Part shown: positions 1 through 7,094 of the stretch, piece after piece
Position numbering within the stretch: the stretch's first letter is position 1
Layout: every line of letters begins with the position of its first letter
Assembly: GCA_045642965.1 (NCBI GenBank)
Contig: JAZUJX010000056.1
Coordinates: 1 to 11,305, forward strand
From: Equadaptatus sp045642965
GTDB lineage: Bacteria; Synergistota; Synergistia; Synergistales; Synergistaceae
Length of the DNA stretch: 11,305 nt
Direction: 5' to 3'
Notes under the pieces: model-generated
What the model was told of the DNA's origin: nothing
What the model saw: the letters and a program-made list of their open reading frames with translations, nothing else
Database searches by the model: none
Made by a program: the position numbers and the translations under genes

Positions 1-36
1 CGTTCGGCTTCCGCAGAAAGACGAGATAAAATAGCA

Positions 37-120
37 ATTAAGAATGAAAAATGAATAATTAAGAATGCGGTGAGCTTTTGGCGGAAATAATTCTTCATTC
101 TTCATTCTGCATTATTCATT
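37..120. repeat. Low-complexity imperfect inverted repeat upstream of the nifH-like gene
   Basis: An A-rich block built from words such as TTAAGAATG and AATGAATAA (37-67) is mirrored by a T-rich block of ATTCTTC and CATTATTCATT words (90-120). The clearest arms are 50-67 and 103-120, which pair at 16 of 18 positions around a 35-base centre. The same words recur in the hypD-hypE gap (7331-7364), so this is a dispersed genomic repeat, not a gene-specific site. Its transcript could fold into a long hairpin just before the nifH-like gene. No convincing -35/-10 pair is visible in 1-132. Confidence 0.7.
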
Positions 121-129
121 GCATTTAAT

Positions 130-136
130 GAGGTGG
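130..136 (+). promoter_or_regulatory. Ribosome binding site that fixes the start of the nifH-like gene
   Basis: GAGGTGG lies 5 bases before the ATG at 142. A GTG in frame at 133 would give three more residues, but it is part of this Shine-Dalgarno sequence, so the ATG at 142 is the better start. The resulting N-terminus (MKKIAVYGKGG) also matches the usual beginning of NifH-family proteins. Confidence 0.75.
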
Positions 137-141
137 ATAAA

Positions 142-897
142 ATGAAAAAGATAGCTGTCTACGGCAAGGGCGGTATTGGAAAATCAACGGTGACGTCAAA
201 TCTTTCGGCGGCGCTTGCGTGTCTCGGAAAGCGCGTTATTCAGATTGGCTGCGACCCTAAGGCTGATTCCACGATAAATCTGCTCGGGGGCAGGCCTGTT
301 ATGCCCGTTATGAATTTCATGCGCGAGCACGACGAACTGCCTGGGCGCGACGACATTGTCAGAACAGGCTTCGGCGGCATTCTCTGCATAGAAGCCGGAG
401 GCCCTACCCCGGGACTTGGCTGTGCGGGGCGCGGCATTATAACGACGTTTAACCTGATTGACGACCTGAGAATTTTTGAAAGCTTCAAGCCTGACGTCGT
501 GCTTTACGACGTTTTGGGCGACGTCGTCTGCGGCGGTTTTGCGGCTCCCATACGCGAAGGCGCTGCCGAAGAGGTGCTTATTGTCACTTCCGGCGAAAAG
601 ATGGCGCTTTACGCGGCAAACAACATAAATCAGGCAGTCAACAATTTTGCCGACAGAGGCTACGCAAAGGTCGGCGGAGTTATTTTAAACCGCAGGAACG
701 TGCCGAACGAGGAGGAGAACGTTCGCCGTTTCGCCGAAGTCAACGGTTTGTCCGTTGTTGCGGATATTCCGAGAAGCGACGACATTTCCCGTTTTGAGGA
801 GCTTGGCAAGACCGTTGTTGAGGGCGACGCGAAGCTTCCCGTCAGCGAAAAGTTTTTTGAGCTTGCGAGGTTTGTACTCGGAGAAAATGAACAGTAA
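142..897 (+). CDS. NifH-like Fe protein (nitrogenase-like reductase ATPase)
   Basis: A 251-residue member of the NifH/BchL/CfbC family: a homodimeric ATPase that holds one [4Fe-4S] cluster between subunits and passes electrons to a component 1 partner with ATP hydrolysis. Visible motifs are the P-loop GKGGIGKST (residues 8-16), GCDPKADST (36-44), the cluster cysteines Cys94 in GLGCAGRG and Cys130 in DVVCGGF, and Arg97, the residue equivalent to the ADP-ribosylated arginine of nitrogenase Fe protein. The length is somewhat below that of true NifH (about 270-290). It is followed, with an 11-base overlap, by the D-like gene, so the three genes are likely translated together. No nifEN, nifB or tetrapyrrole genes are nearby, so it is best called a nitrogenase-like (group IV/uncharacterised) reductase. 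Family is certain; the reaction driven is unknown. Confidence 0.93.
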   Translation: MKKIAVYGKGGIGKSTVTSNLSAALACLGKRVIQIGCDPKADSTINLLGGRPVMPVMNFMREHDELPGRDDIVRTGFGGILCIEAGGPTPGLGCAGRGIITTFNLIDDLRIFESFKPDVVLYDVLGDVVCGGFAAPIREGAAEEVLIVTSGEKMALYAANNINQAVNNFADRGYAKVGGVILNRRNVPNEEENVRRFAEVNGLSVVADIPRSDDISRFEELGKTVVEGDAKLPVSEKFFELARFVLGENEQ

Positions 898-2260
898 CGC
901 ATACTGCATTACCATAGCAGAGCTTGCTGAACGCGGAGTGAAGGACATTCCGCAGGAAGCCGCAACGACGAAGCATCTTGTTTACAGCTCGCCGGCGACT
1001 TTGTCGTACAATTCGCCGGGTGCGCAGGGCTTTGGCGTAAAGCGCGCGGGGCTTGCAATTCCCGAATCCGTGGAGCTTGTTGTTTCCCCCGGCTGCTGCG
1101 GAAGAAACAGCACTATTGAGGGCGGCGCGGCAGGTTTTTCGGAGAAAATTTTCTTTCTCCGGATGGACGAAACGGATCTTGTTACCGGCCGTCACCTCAC
1201 GAAAATACCGCGTGCCGTAAAGGAGATAGCGGATTTTTACAAGCCGCGTCCGAAGGTTGTCGTGCTTTGCGTTACCTGTGCGGACGCACTGCTCGGAACT
1301 GACATGGAGCGCGTCTGCCGCAGGGCGGAGGAGGAAAATCCGGATATAAAGGTTATTCCGACGTACATGTACGCTCTGACGAGAGAGAGCATAAAACCGC
1401 CCATGGTCGCTGTCCGGCGCAGCATATATTCGCTGCTGGAAACAGAAAGTCAAATAAGAAATAAGAAATATGAAATAAGAAACGAAGAAGAAAAATCATC
1501 AGCAGATACAGGCAGCGGACAGCAGACGGCCAGCGTCAATCTTCTCGGGCATTTTGCGCCGCTGTATGACAGCTGCGAGCTTTACGAACTGCTTCGCAGA
1601 CTGGGTTTTGCAAAGACAAACGAAATTTCGCGCTGCAAGACGTTTGAGGAGTACAAGACGCTTGCGGCGGCGGAGCTTAATCTTGTTCTGCATCCGGAAG
1701 CGAACCTTGCCGCCGAAGATTTGCGCAGGCGGCTGGGCACTCCGTACGCCGAGCTGAAAAGGCTGTATCAGGCGGACAAGATACACAAGCAGTATCTGCT
1801 TTTCGGCGCGGCGCTTGAACAGAAGCTTGACGATTCGGAATTTTACGAGGCGGCAAAGGAGCGTGTGTATGCGTTCAAAGAGAAATTTGCCGGCTGCTCG
1901 TTCTCAATAGGCCAGACGCTGAACGCGGAGCCTTTTGAGCTTGCGCTTGCCCTGTCGCGTTACGGTTTCAGGGTTGACGCGGTATTTGCAAATCTGAACG
2001 AGGGGTCGTACCCTTACATCAGGCAGCTTGCGCTTGTCAGCCCCGATACGAAGCTGTATCTTCCGGCGTCGCCGACGATGCTGAATTACAGAACCGGACA
2101 GGAAAAATCGGATTTTTCTCTCGGCAGGGATGCTGAATACTGGCTGCCCGACGCGGCAAACGTGCCGTGGAACAGCGAACGGCAGCCGTTTGGCTTTGAC
2201 GGGCTTGTAAAGCTGCTTGACGAAATTGACGCTGCCGCGGAAAGGAGAGCGAAAAGATGA
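887..2260 (+). CDS. Nitrogenase component 1-like protein, D-like subunit
   Basis: A 457-residue protein I place in the nitrogenase component 1 superfamily from its position after a NifH-like gene and from fold-typical segments. These are SPGCCGRNS (Cys70-Cys71), the acidic segment MDETDLVTG, and VLCVTCADALLGTD (Cys128, Cys131), which parallels the cysteine-rich P-cluster strand CxTxCxxxxIGDD of NifD/NifK. Later segments VNLLGHF and the helix YELLRRLGF mark the start of the second Rossmann domain, and AGCSFSIG (Cys337) a later one. No clear equivalent of the FeMo-cofactor cysteine and histidine ligands is seen. The ATG at 887 overlaps the nifH-like gene by 11 bases, with GGAG only 3 bases upstream, so translation is probably coupled. 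The open frame extends back to 755, but that part merely overlaps the H gene. Residues 189 to about 215 come from an inserted genomic repeat. The substrate is unknown. Confidence 0.85.
   Translation: MNSNAYCITIAELAERGVKDIPQEAATTKHLVYSSPATLSYNSPGAQGFGVKRAGLAIPESVELVVSPGCCGRNSTIEGGAAGFSEKIFFLRMDETDLVTGRHLTKIPRAVKEIADFYKPRPKVVVLCVTCADALLGTDMERVCRRAEEENPDIKVIPTYMYALTRESIKPPMVAVRRSIYSLLETESQIRNKKYEIRNEEEKSSADTGSGQQTASVNLLGHFAPLYDSCELYELLRRLGFAKTNEISRCKTFEEYKTLAAAELNLVLHPEANLAAEDLRRRLGTPYAELKRLYQADKIHKQYLLFGAALEQKLDDSEFYEAAKERVYAFKEKFAGCSFSIGQTLNAEPFELALALSRYGFRVDAVFANLNEGSYPYIRQLALVSPDTKLYLPASPTMLNYRTGQEKSDFSLGRDAEYWLPDAANVPWNSERQPFGFDGLVKLLDEIDAAAERRAKR
1451..1489. repeat. 39-bp repeat inserted in frame in the D-like gene (copy 1)
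   Basis: This 39-bp low-complexity stretch matches 2971-3009 at 37 of 39 positions (differences at 1464 and 1484). It is read in the same frame as the copy in the K-like gene and encodes QIRNKKYEIRNEE (residues 189-201). A further shared piece, ATACAGGC(A/T)GCGG, follows about 15 bases later, so the inserted segment may reach about 1530. It sits between the first domain (ending IYSLLE) and VNLLGHF, in what should be a surface linker. Confidence 0.85.
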
Positions 2261-3378
2261 ACGGACTTTTCAAATTCATCTCCCCTTTCGCGCCTGACCA
2301 GTCAGGGGCAACCGCAGTGCTTTTCTCTCTCGGCGGCATAACGGTAATATGCGACGCGGGAGGCTGCGCCGGAAATATCTGCGGTTTTGACGAGCCCCGC
2401 TGGTTTACGGAAAAAAGCGCCGTTTTTTCGGCAGGTCTCCGTGACATTGACGCAATTCTCGGCAGGGATGAACGGCTTGTTCAGAAGCTTGAAGAAGCGG
2501 TGAAATTTATAGACGCAAAATTCGCCGCAATCATTGGAACCCCTGTTCCCGCAGTTATCGGCACAGATTTCCGCGCCCTTGGGCAGATGGCTGAAAAAAG
2601 GCTTGGTATTCCTGTACTGGCGCTTGATACGACAGGCATAGGGCTGTACGACGAGGGTGAGGAAAAAGCTTACATTGGGCTGTTTTCGGCGTTTGCGTCG
2701 GACAAATTCGAGAAAAAATTCGACGTCGGCGTTTTAGGCGCTACGCCGTTGAATCTTCCGGACAAAAATTACGCCGGAAAACTGAAAGAACTTATTGAGA
2801 AAAAATACGGCAAAGCCGCGCTGTTTTCAGGCAAAAACGGAATTGACGAGGCAAGAAACGCAGGAGGTGCGAAGCTTAACGTTGCAGTCTCAGTTTCCGG
2901 CATAAAGGCGGCGGAATATCTGCAGCAGCGCTTCGGAACGCCGTTTGTCGTTGAGTTTCCGATAGAAAAGCAAATAAGAAATATGAAATATGAAATAAGA
3001 AACAAAGAAAAGCAAATACAGGCTGCGGGTGAAGAACAGCGGCAGTCGAACGGAAGGACGCTTGTTATTCATCAGCAGGTGCTGGCAAATTCCGTGAGGG
3101 AGCTGCTTGAGGCGCGCGGCGAGACAGCCGACGTCGCAGTGTGGTTCAAACTGCACGCGAAATACGCGCGGGAAAACGACGTCAGGCTTTCGGAAGAGGA
3201 TGAACTGCTGCGTCTGCTTTCGGAAAGGCGCTACACGAAAATTGTCGCAGACCCGATATTTCTCCGCTGCCCGGCAGTGCGCGGGCTTGAGTTTGTCCCG
3301 CTCTGCCATTACGCCTGCTCGGGAGAGCTTTACGCGGCGTCTGCTTTGGAAAATTTCGGCAAAATAATCGGAGAGTAA
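2257..3378 (+). CDS. Nitrogenase component 1-like protein, K-like subunit
   Basis: A 373-residue second member of the component 1 superfamily. The N-terminal segment ICDAGGCAGNICGFDEPRW carries Cys32, Cys37 and Cys42; the family usually has one cysteine here in a similar G-x-x-x-C context. The strand IGTPVPAVIGTDFRALG matches the TCPTxVIGDD region of NifK, but its cysteine is missing. LALDTTG follows as the usual P-x-x-x-T-x-G turn, then LVIHQQVLANSVRELLEARG of the second Rossmann domain, and a C-terminal segment with Cys338, Cys350 and Cys354 around VPLCHYACSG. The ATG at 2257 overlaps the D-like stop by 4 bases (ATGA), with GGAGAG upstream, showing translational coupling. The protein is shorter than NifK (about 420-520). 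Residues 239 to about 265 are encoded by an inserted genomic repeat. It probably pairs with the D-like protein as a heterodimer or tetramer; the cluster and substrate are unknown. Confidence 0.8.
   Translation: MNGLFKFISPFAPDQSGATAVLFSLGGITVICDAGGCAGNICGFDEPRWFTEKSAVFSAGLRDIDAILGRDERLVQKLEEAVKFIDAKFAAIIGTPVPAVIGTDFRALGQMAEKRLGIPVLALDTTGIGLYDEGEEKAYIGLFSAFASDKFEKKFDVGVLGATPLNLPDKNYAGKLKELIEKKYGKAALFSGKNGIDEARNAGGAKLNVAVSVSGIKAAEYLQQRFGTPFVVEFPIEKQIRNMKYEIRNKEKQIQAAGEEQRQSNGRTLVIHQQVLANSVRELLEARGETADVAVWFKLHAKYARENDVRLSEEDELLRLLSERRYTKIVADPIFLRCPAVRGLEFVPLCHYACSGELYAASALENFGKIIGE
2971..3009. repeat. 39-bp repeat inserted in frame in the K-like gene (copy 2)
   Basis: Second copy of the element at 1451-1489, 37/39 identical, encoding QIRNMKYEIRNKE (residues 239-251). 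The flanking piece ATACAGGCTGCGG is also shared. It lies between VVEFPI, a strand end near the conserved proline of the family, and RTLVIHQQ, which begins the next domain, so it extends a loop. Confidence 0.85.
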
Positions 3379-3390
3379 CATTTTTTTGAA

Positions 3391-5676
3391 ATGAAAAGAT
3401 TAAATATCCGCGTTTTCGGAATAGTGCAGGGAGTAGGCTTTCGTCCGTTCGTAAGCCGTGCCGCCGCGTCGGCGAAAATCACAGGTTCTGTCTGCAACAA
3501 GGGGCCGTACGTCGAAATTTTTGCGCAGGGCACGGACGAACAGCTGGAGCGTTTTATGCACAGCCTGAAGCACGAAGCGCCTGAACGCTCCGCAATACTT
3601 AAAATTGCGGCGAAAGAAATTCCTGCCGAAGAATGCGGAAGCTTTGAAATTATAGAAAGCGGGAGAGAGCACGGCGACATTTTCGTTTCGCCCGACATTG
3701 CAGTCTGCAAAAAATGCTCGTGCGAGCTTTTTGACGAAAACGACCGGCGCTATCTGCACCCGTTTATCAACTGCACGGCTTGCGGCCCCCGTCTTACCAT
3801 TCTCGATTCCATGCCGTACGACAGGGTGCGGACAAGCATGGGCGAGTTTCCGATGTGCCCCGAATGCGGGTACGAATACACGCACCCCGAAACGCGCCGC
3901 TACCACGCGCAGCCGGTGTGCTGCAACGAATGCGGGCCTGAGCTTTACATACTGAATTCTGACATTCACGGAACCGAAGCGCTGCTGCACGCCCGCGAAG
4001 TGGTGCGCAGCGGCGGAATAGCGGCAATAAAAGGAATCGGCGGTTTTCATCTCTGCTGCGACGCTCTGAACGAAGAGGCTGTCGCGCGTCTGCGCCGTCT
4101 GAAAACGCGCCCGCAGAAGCCTTTTGCGGTTATGATGCGCGATTTGGACACGGTGCGCAGACACTGCATCGTTACGGAAGAGGAAGAAAAACTGCTTGAC
4201 GGACATCAGAAGCCGATTATTCTGCTTGACCGCGCGGAAGGCTGCAAACTCTGCCCCTCTGTGGCGCCAGGAAATCCGACGGTGGGCGTCATGCTTCCGT
4301 ACGCGCCCGTTCAGCTTCTGCTTTTCTCATATCCCGACGGAAAAGAAATGCCTGACTGCCTTGTAATGACGAGCGGAAACGTGTCCGGCGCCCCTATCTG
4401 CAGAAACGACGAAGAGGCATCGGCAGAGCTTTCGAAGCTTTGCGACACAATACTTTCAAACAACAGGAAAATCCGCATACGCGCGGACGATTCAGTTATG
4501 TCCTTCTTTGAAAACAAGCCGTACATGGTGCGCCGTTCGAGAGGCTACGCGCCGCTGCCGTTTATTTCGTCCGTGAAATACGACAGCAGCGTGCTTGCGG
4601 TCGGCGGCGAACTCAAAAACACGTTCTGTCTTGCAGCGCATGACCTGTTTTACCCGTCGCCCTACATCGGCGATTTGGAAAATCTTAAGAGCGTTAGGGC
4701 TCTTTCGGAAGCCGTACAGCGCATGTCGGAAATGCTTGAAATCAGGCCGGAGGCAGTTGCCTGCGATATGCACCCGCGCTACAATTCCACGGAATTCGCG
4801 CACAGCCTCGGGCTTCCGGTGATTGAAGTACAGCACCATTACGCGCATATCGCAGCCTGTATGGCTGAAAATAATTTCTGCGGCGACGCAATAGGCGTCT
4901 CCTTTGACGGCACGGGCTACGGGCTTGACGGAAGCATCTGGGGCGGAGAATTCCTGCTTGCAAATCTCACGGATTTTAAGAGGCTCGGCTGCCTTGCGCC
5001 GTTCAGACAGGCGGGCGGCGATGCCTCCTCGCGAGAGGGCTGGAGAATAGCGGTATCGCTGCTGCTTGACGCGCTCGGAAGCGAAGAAGAAACTGCCGGG
5101 GCAAACGAAATTCTGAAGCTCTGCGACGAAAAAAATCTGAAAACGCAGTTCTTTATGCTCAGCAAAAATATAAATACAGTGAAATCAACCAGCTGCGGCA
5201 GGCTGTTTGACGCCGTTTCGGCACTGCTCGGAATACGCCGCGCCTCAACCTTTGAGGGTGAAGCGTCAATGGCTCTGCAGTTTGCGTCGGACGAAAACGC
5301 CAAAGCGGTTGTCCCGGCGCGTATCTCTGACGGAGAAGTGTTCTTTGCGGAAACAAAAGAACTGACTGCCGCGCTTTACGAAGGAATGAAACGGGGCGCA
5401 GACGTAAGCAGCCTCGCCGGAGGCTTTCATACGTGGCTTGCGGAGCTGATACTTGAAGGCTGCCGCCTCTCGCGCGAAAAAACAGGCGTAAACTGCGCCG
5501 CGTTGTCCGGCGGCTGTTTCCAGAATCTGCTGCTGCTTGGCAAAACAAAGCGGCTGCTTGAAGAGGACGGCTTTAAAGTGCTGATACATTCTCTTGTGCC
5601 GCCGAACGACGGAGGAATATGTCTCGGACAGGCTGCGGCAGCGCAGGAGAGAATAAAAAGCGGCAGGCTGTTATAA
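3391..5676 (+). CDS. hypF: Carbamoyltransferase HypF (NiFe-hydrogenase maturation)
   Basis: HypF converts carbamoyl phosphate and ATP to a carbamoyl adenylate and transfers the carbamoyl group to the C-terminal cysteine of HypE, the source of the cyanide ligands of the NiFe site. All domains are present in 761 residues (E. coli HypF 750). The acylphosphatase domain contains GIVQGVGFRPF with Arg18 and Asn36. Two zinc-finger-like modules have CxxC pairs at 106/109, 128/131, 156/159 and 178/181. A YrdC-like domain includes IKGIGGFHL (about 190-390). The Kae1-like domain includes HHYAHIA, VSFDGTGYGLDG, ALSGGCFQN and NDGGICLGQ. It begins 12 bases after the K-like gene with no Shine-Dalgarno directly in front (nearest GGAGAG at 3370-3375), so translation may depend on ribosomes leaving the upstream gene. 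This ties the nitrogenase-like triad to the hyp genes. Confidence 0.97.
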   Translation: MKRLNIRVFGIVQGVGFRPFVSRAAASAKITGSVCNKGPYVEIFAQGTDEQLERFMHSLKHEAPERSAILKIAAKEIPAEECGSFEIIESGREHGDIFVSPDIAVCKKCSCELFDENDRRYLHPFINCTACGPRLTILDSMPYDRVRTSMGEFPMCPECGYEYTHPETRRYHAQPVCCNECGPELYILNSDIHGTEALLHAREVVRSGGIAAIKGIGGFHLCCDALNEEAVARLRRLKTRPQKPFAVMMRDLDTVRRHCIVTEEEEKLLDGHQKPIILLDRAEGCKLCPSVAPGNPTVGVMLPYAPVQLLLFSYPDGKEMPDCLVMTSGNVSGAPICRNDEEASAELSKLCDTILSNNRKIRIRADDSVMSFFENKPYMVRRSRGYAPLPFISSVKYDSSVLAVGGELKNTFCLAAHDLFYPSPYIGDLENLKSVRALSEAVQRMSEMLEIRPEAVACDMHPRYNSTEFAHSLGLPVIEVQHHYAHIAACMAENNFCGDAIGVSFDGTGYGLDGSIWGGEFLLANLTDFKRLGCLAPFRQAGGDASSREGWRIAVSLLLDALGSEEETAGANEILKLCDEKNLKTQFFMLSKNINTVKSTSCGRLFDAVSALLGIRRASTFEGEASMALQFASDENAKAVVPARISDGEVFFAETKELTAALYEGMKRGADVSSLAGGFHTWLAELILEGCRLSREKTGVNCAALSGGCFQNLLLLGKTKRLLEEDGFKVLIHSLVPPNDGGICLGQAAAAQERIKSGRLL

Positions 5677-5855
5677 GCTGCAAGCCGCAATAAGCGAAAA
5701 GCAGTAAGCCAAGAATACTGCACGAAGAACGAAGAACGCTGAACTGAAAACGAAGAACTATTATTTGCAGTCGGTTAAAAATTTTAATTTATAAAATCGT
5801 TCGTCGTTTGTCGTTCGCTGTTCGATGTTTGAGCGAATGAAATGAGCGAATATTG
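5677..5855. repeat. Low-complexity repeat-filled gap between hypF and hypC
   Basis: There is no gene here. The first part has GCAAGC/AAGC words. CGAAGAAC occurs three times (5723-5730, 5730-5737, 5751-5758) and is loosely mirrored by GTTCGTCG/TCGTTCG words at 5799-5824, around a very AT-rich centre (5775-5797). GAGCGAAT is repeated directly at 5831-5838 and 5844-5851. The AT-rich centre contains TATAAA (5790-5795), which could act as a -10 for hypC, but no good -35 is seen. The gap interrupts an otherwise tight hyp cluster and belongs to the same class of dispersed repeats as the other gaps. Confidence 0.6.
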
Positions 5856-5863
5856 AAAGGAGA
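5856..5863 (+). promoter_or_regulatory. Strong ribosome binding site of hypC
   Basis: AAAGGAGA lies 7 bases before the ATG at 5871. It settles the start at MCVGLP, which places the essential cysteine at position 2; the open frame's earlier TTG at 5853 would bury it. Confidence 0.85.
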
Positions 5864-5870
5864 TTATAAA

Positions 5871-6059
5871 ATGTGCGTTGGACTTCCTGCAAAGGTTGTA
5901 AATATTGAAGACGGAATGGCGGTTGTGGACGCTACGGGCGCCAGAAGAAAAATATCGGTGGAGCTGCTTGACGAGCTGAATCCCGGTGATTACGTAATGA
6001 TTCATGCCGGAATAGCGATAGCCAAAATAGACGGCGAAGCCGCGGAAGAAGTGAAATAA
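5871..6059 (+). CDS. hypC: HypC/HybG/HupF-family hydrogenase assembly chaperone
   Basis: A 62-residue chaperone that binds the Fe(CN)2CO precursor together with HypD and delivers it to the apo large subunit of NiFe hydrogenases. The family's N-terminal signature MCVGLPAKV is intact; after removal of Met1 the conserved Cys becomes the N-terminal residue that binds iron and HypD. GDYVMIHAGIAIAKID matches the second conserved block with its histidine. The length is at the short end of the family (about 70-95). The stop codon is followed at once by the hypD ATG (TAAATG), so the two are translationally coupled, in keeping with their working as a complex. Confidence 0.96.
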   Translation: MCVGLPAKVVNIEDGMAVVDATGARRKISVELLDELNPGDYVMIHAGIAIAKIDGEAAEEVK

Positions 6060-7094
6060 ATGACTGACGCCGAAAAAACGATAAGAGAATATTCAGGCGC
6101 GAAAATTCGCATAATGGAAGTGTGCGGAACTCACACGCACGAAATTTTCCGTCACGGCATACGGAAGCTGCTGCCCGAAAACATAGAGCTTATAACAGGC
6201 CCCGGCTGCCCTGTCTGCGTTACCCCCGTTGATTTTATCGACGAAGCTCTGTGGCTTGCGGAGCGCGGCATTACGGTAACCACTTTCGGAGACCTTGTGC
6301 GCGTTCCCGGCAGCGAAAAAAATCTTGCGGCGGCAAGAAGCACCGGAGCTAAGGTTAAAATCGTCTATTCGCCGCTGGACGCTGTCGCTTACGCGGCGGA
6401 AAACCCGGGCGAACAGGTTGTTTTCCTTTCCGTAGGCTTTGAAACGACGGTTCCTGCCGCCTGTCTTGCCGTTGAACACGCGAAGAAAGCGGGACTGAAA
6501 AATTTCTCGCTGCTGACCGCCAACAAAACCATGCCGGAAGCCTACGGAGTTCTTGCGGGCAGCGCCGAAGCGTTTCTCTATCCGGGACACGTCAGCGTAA
6601 TTACAGGCACCTCTCTTTACGAAACGCTGAAACAGCGCGGAATTTCAGGAGTTGTGGCAGGTTTTGCCGCCGAAGAAATTATCCGTGCAATTTCTGTTAT
6701 AGTTAAAAATTTCAAAAAGGGAGAGCCGTTTTTTGAAAACTGCTATCCGAACGTTGTTAAAGCGGAAGGAAACCCTGCCGCTGTGCGCATAATAGAACGC
6801 ACAATGACCGCGTGCGACTCAGAATGGCGGGGACTCGGTATAATTCCGAAATCGGGGCTTAAACTGAACGGGGTTTACGAAGCCTTTGACGCGCGGCTGA
6901 AATTTGAAATGCCTGAAATCAAAGGACGGGCAAATCCCGCCTGCCGCTGCGGAGAAGTGCTGCGTGGAGACTGCAGGCCGTACGACTGCCCGCTGTTCGG
7001 AAAACTCTGCAATACGGAAAATCCTGTCGGCGCCTGCATGGTATCAAGCGAAGGCGCCTGCAGCGCGTACTTCAAATACGGAATGGAAAAATAA
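6060..7094 (+). CDS. hypD: Hydrogenase formation protein HypD
   Basis: HypD is a [4Fe-4S] protein that forms the scaffold with HypC on which the Fe(CN)2CO moiety is built. The 344-residue product has the family hallmarks: MEVCGTHTHEIFRHG with the catalytic Cys22, GPGCPVCVTP with Cys50 and Cys53 of the thiol redox relay, SVGFETTVP, PGHVSVITGT, and a C-terminal cysteine-rich segment from ACRCG through DCPLFGKLC that holds the iron-sulfur cluster. The length is slightly below the usual 360-380. It starts directly after hypC with no separate strong ribosome binding site. hypE follows, but only after a 291-base repeat-containing gap. Confidence 0.97.
   Translation: MTDAEKTIREYSGAKIRIMEVCGTHTHEIFRHGIRKLLPENIELITGPGCPVCVTPVDFIDEALWLAERGITVTTFGDLVRVPGSEKNLAAARSTGAKVKIVYSPLDAVAYAAENPGEQVVFLSVGFETTVPAACLAVEHAKKAGLKNFSLLTANKTMPEAYGVLAGSAEAFLYPGHVSVITGTSLYETLKQRGISGVVAGFAAEEIIRAISVIVKNFKKGEPFFENCYPNVVKAEGNPAAVRIIERTMTACDSEWRGLGIIPKSGLKLNGVYEAFDARLKFEMPEIKGRANPACRCGEVLRGDCRPYDCPLFGKLCNTENPVGACMVSSEGACSAYFKYGMEK

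Noticed and set aside
1..34. Possible tail of an upstream gene ending at TAG 32-34.
   Set aside because: Only ten codons are visible and all three forward frames stop soon; nothing supports one frame over another.
755..886. Extended N-terminus of the D-like gene starting at 755.
   Set aside because: It reads the end of the nifH-like gene in another frame; the ATG at 887 gives the sensible coupled start.
142..3378. True nitrogenase (nifHDK).
   Set aside because: The D- and K-like proteins lack the usual P-cluster and FeMo-cofactor ligand patterns, and there are no nifB/E/N genes nearby.
3400..4206. Long open frame on the minus strand opposite hypF (268 codons); similar ones opposite hypE (7596-8429) and the protease/CobO genes (9218-9937).
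   Set aside because: They lie opposite well-recognised genes, have cysteine/arginine/phenylalanine-rich composition typical of antisense reading of codon-biased genes, and show no recognisable domains.
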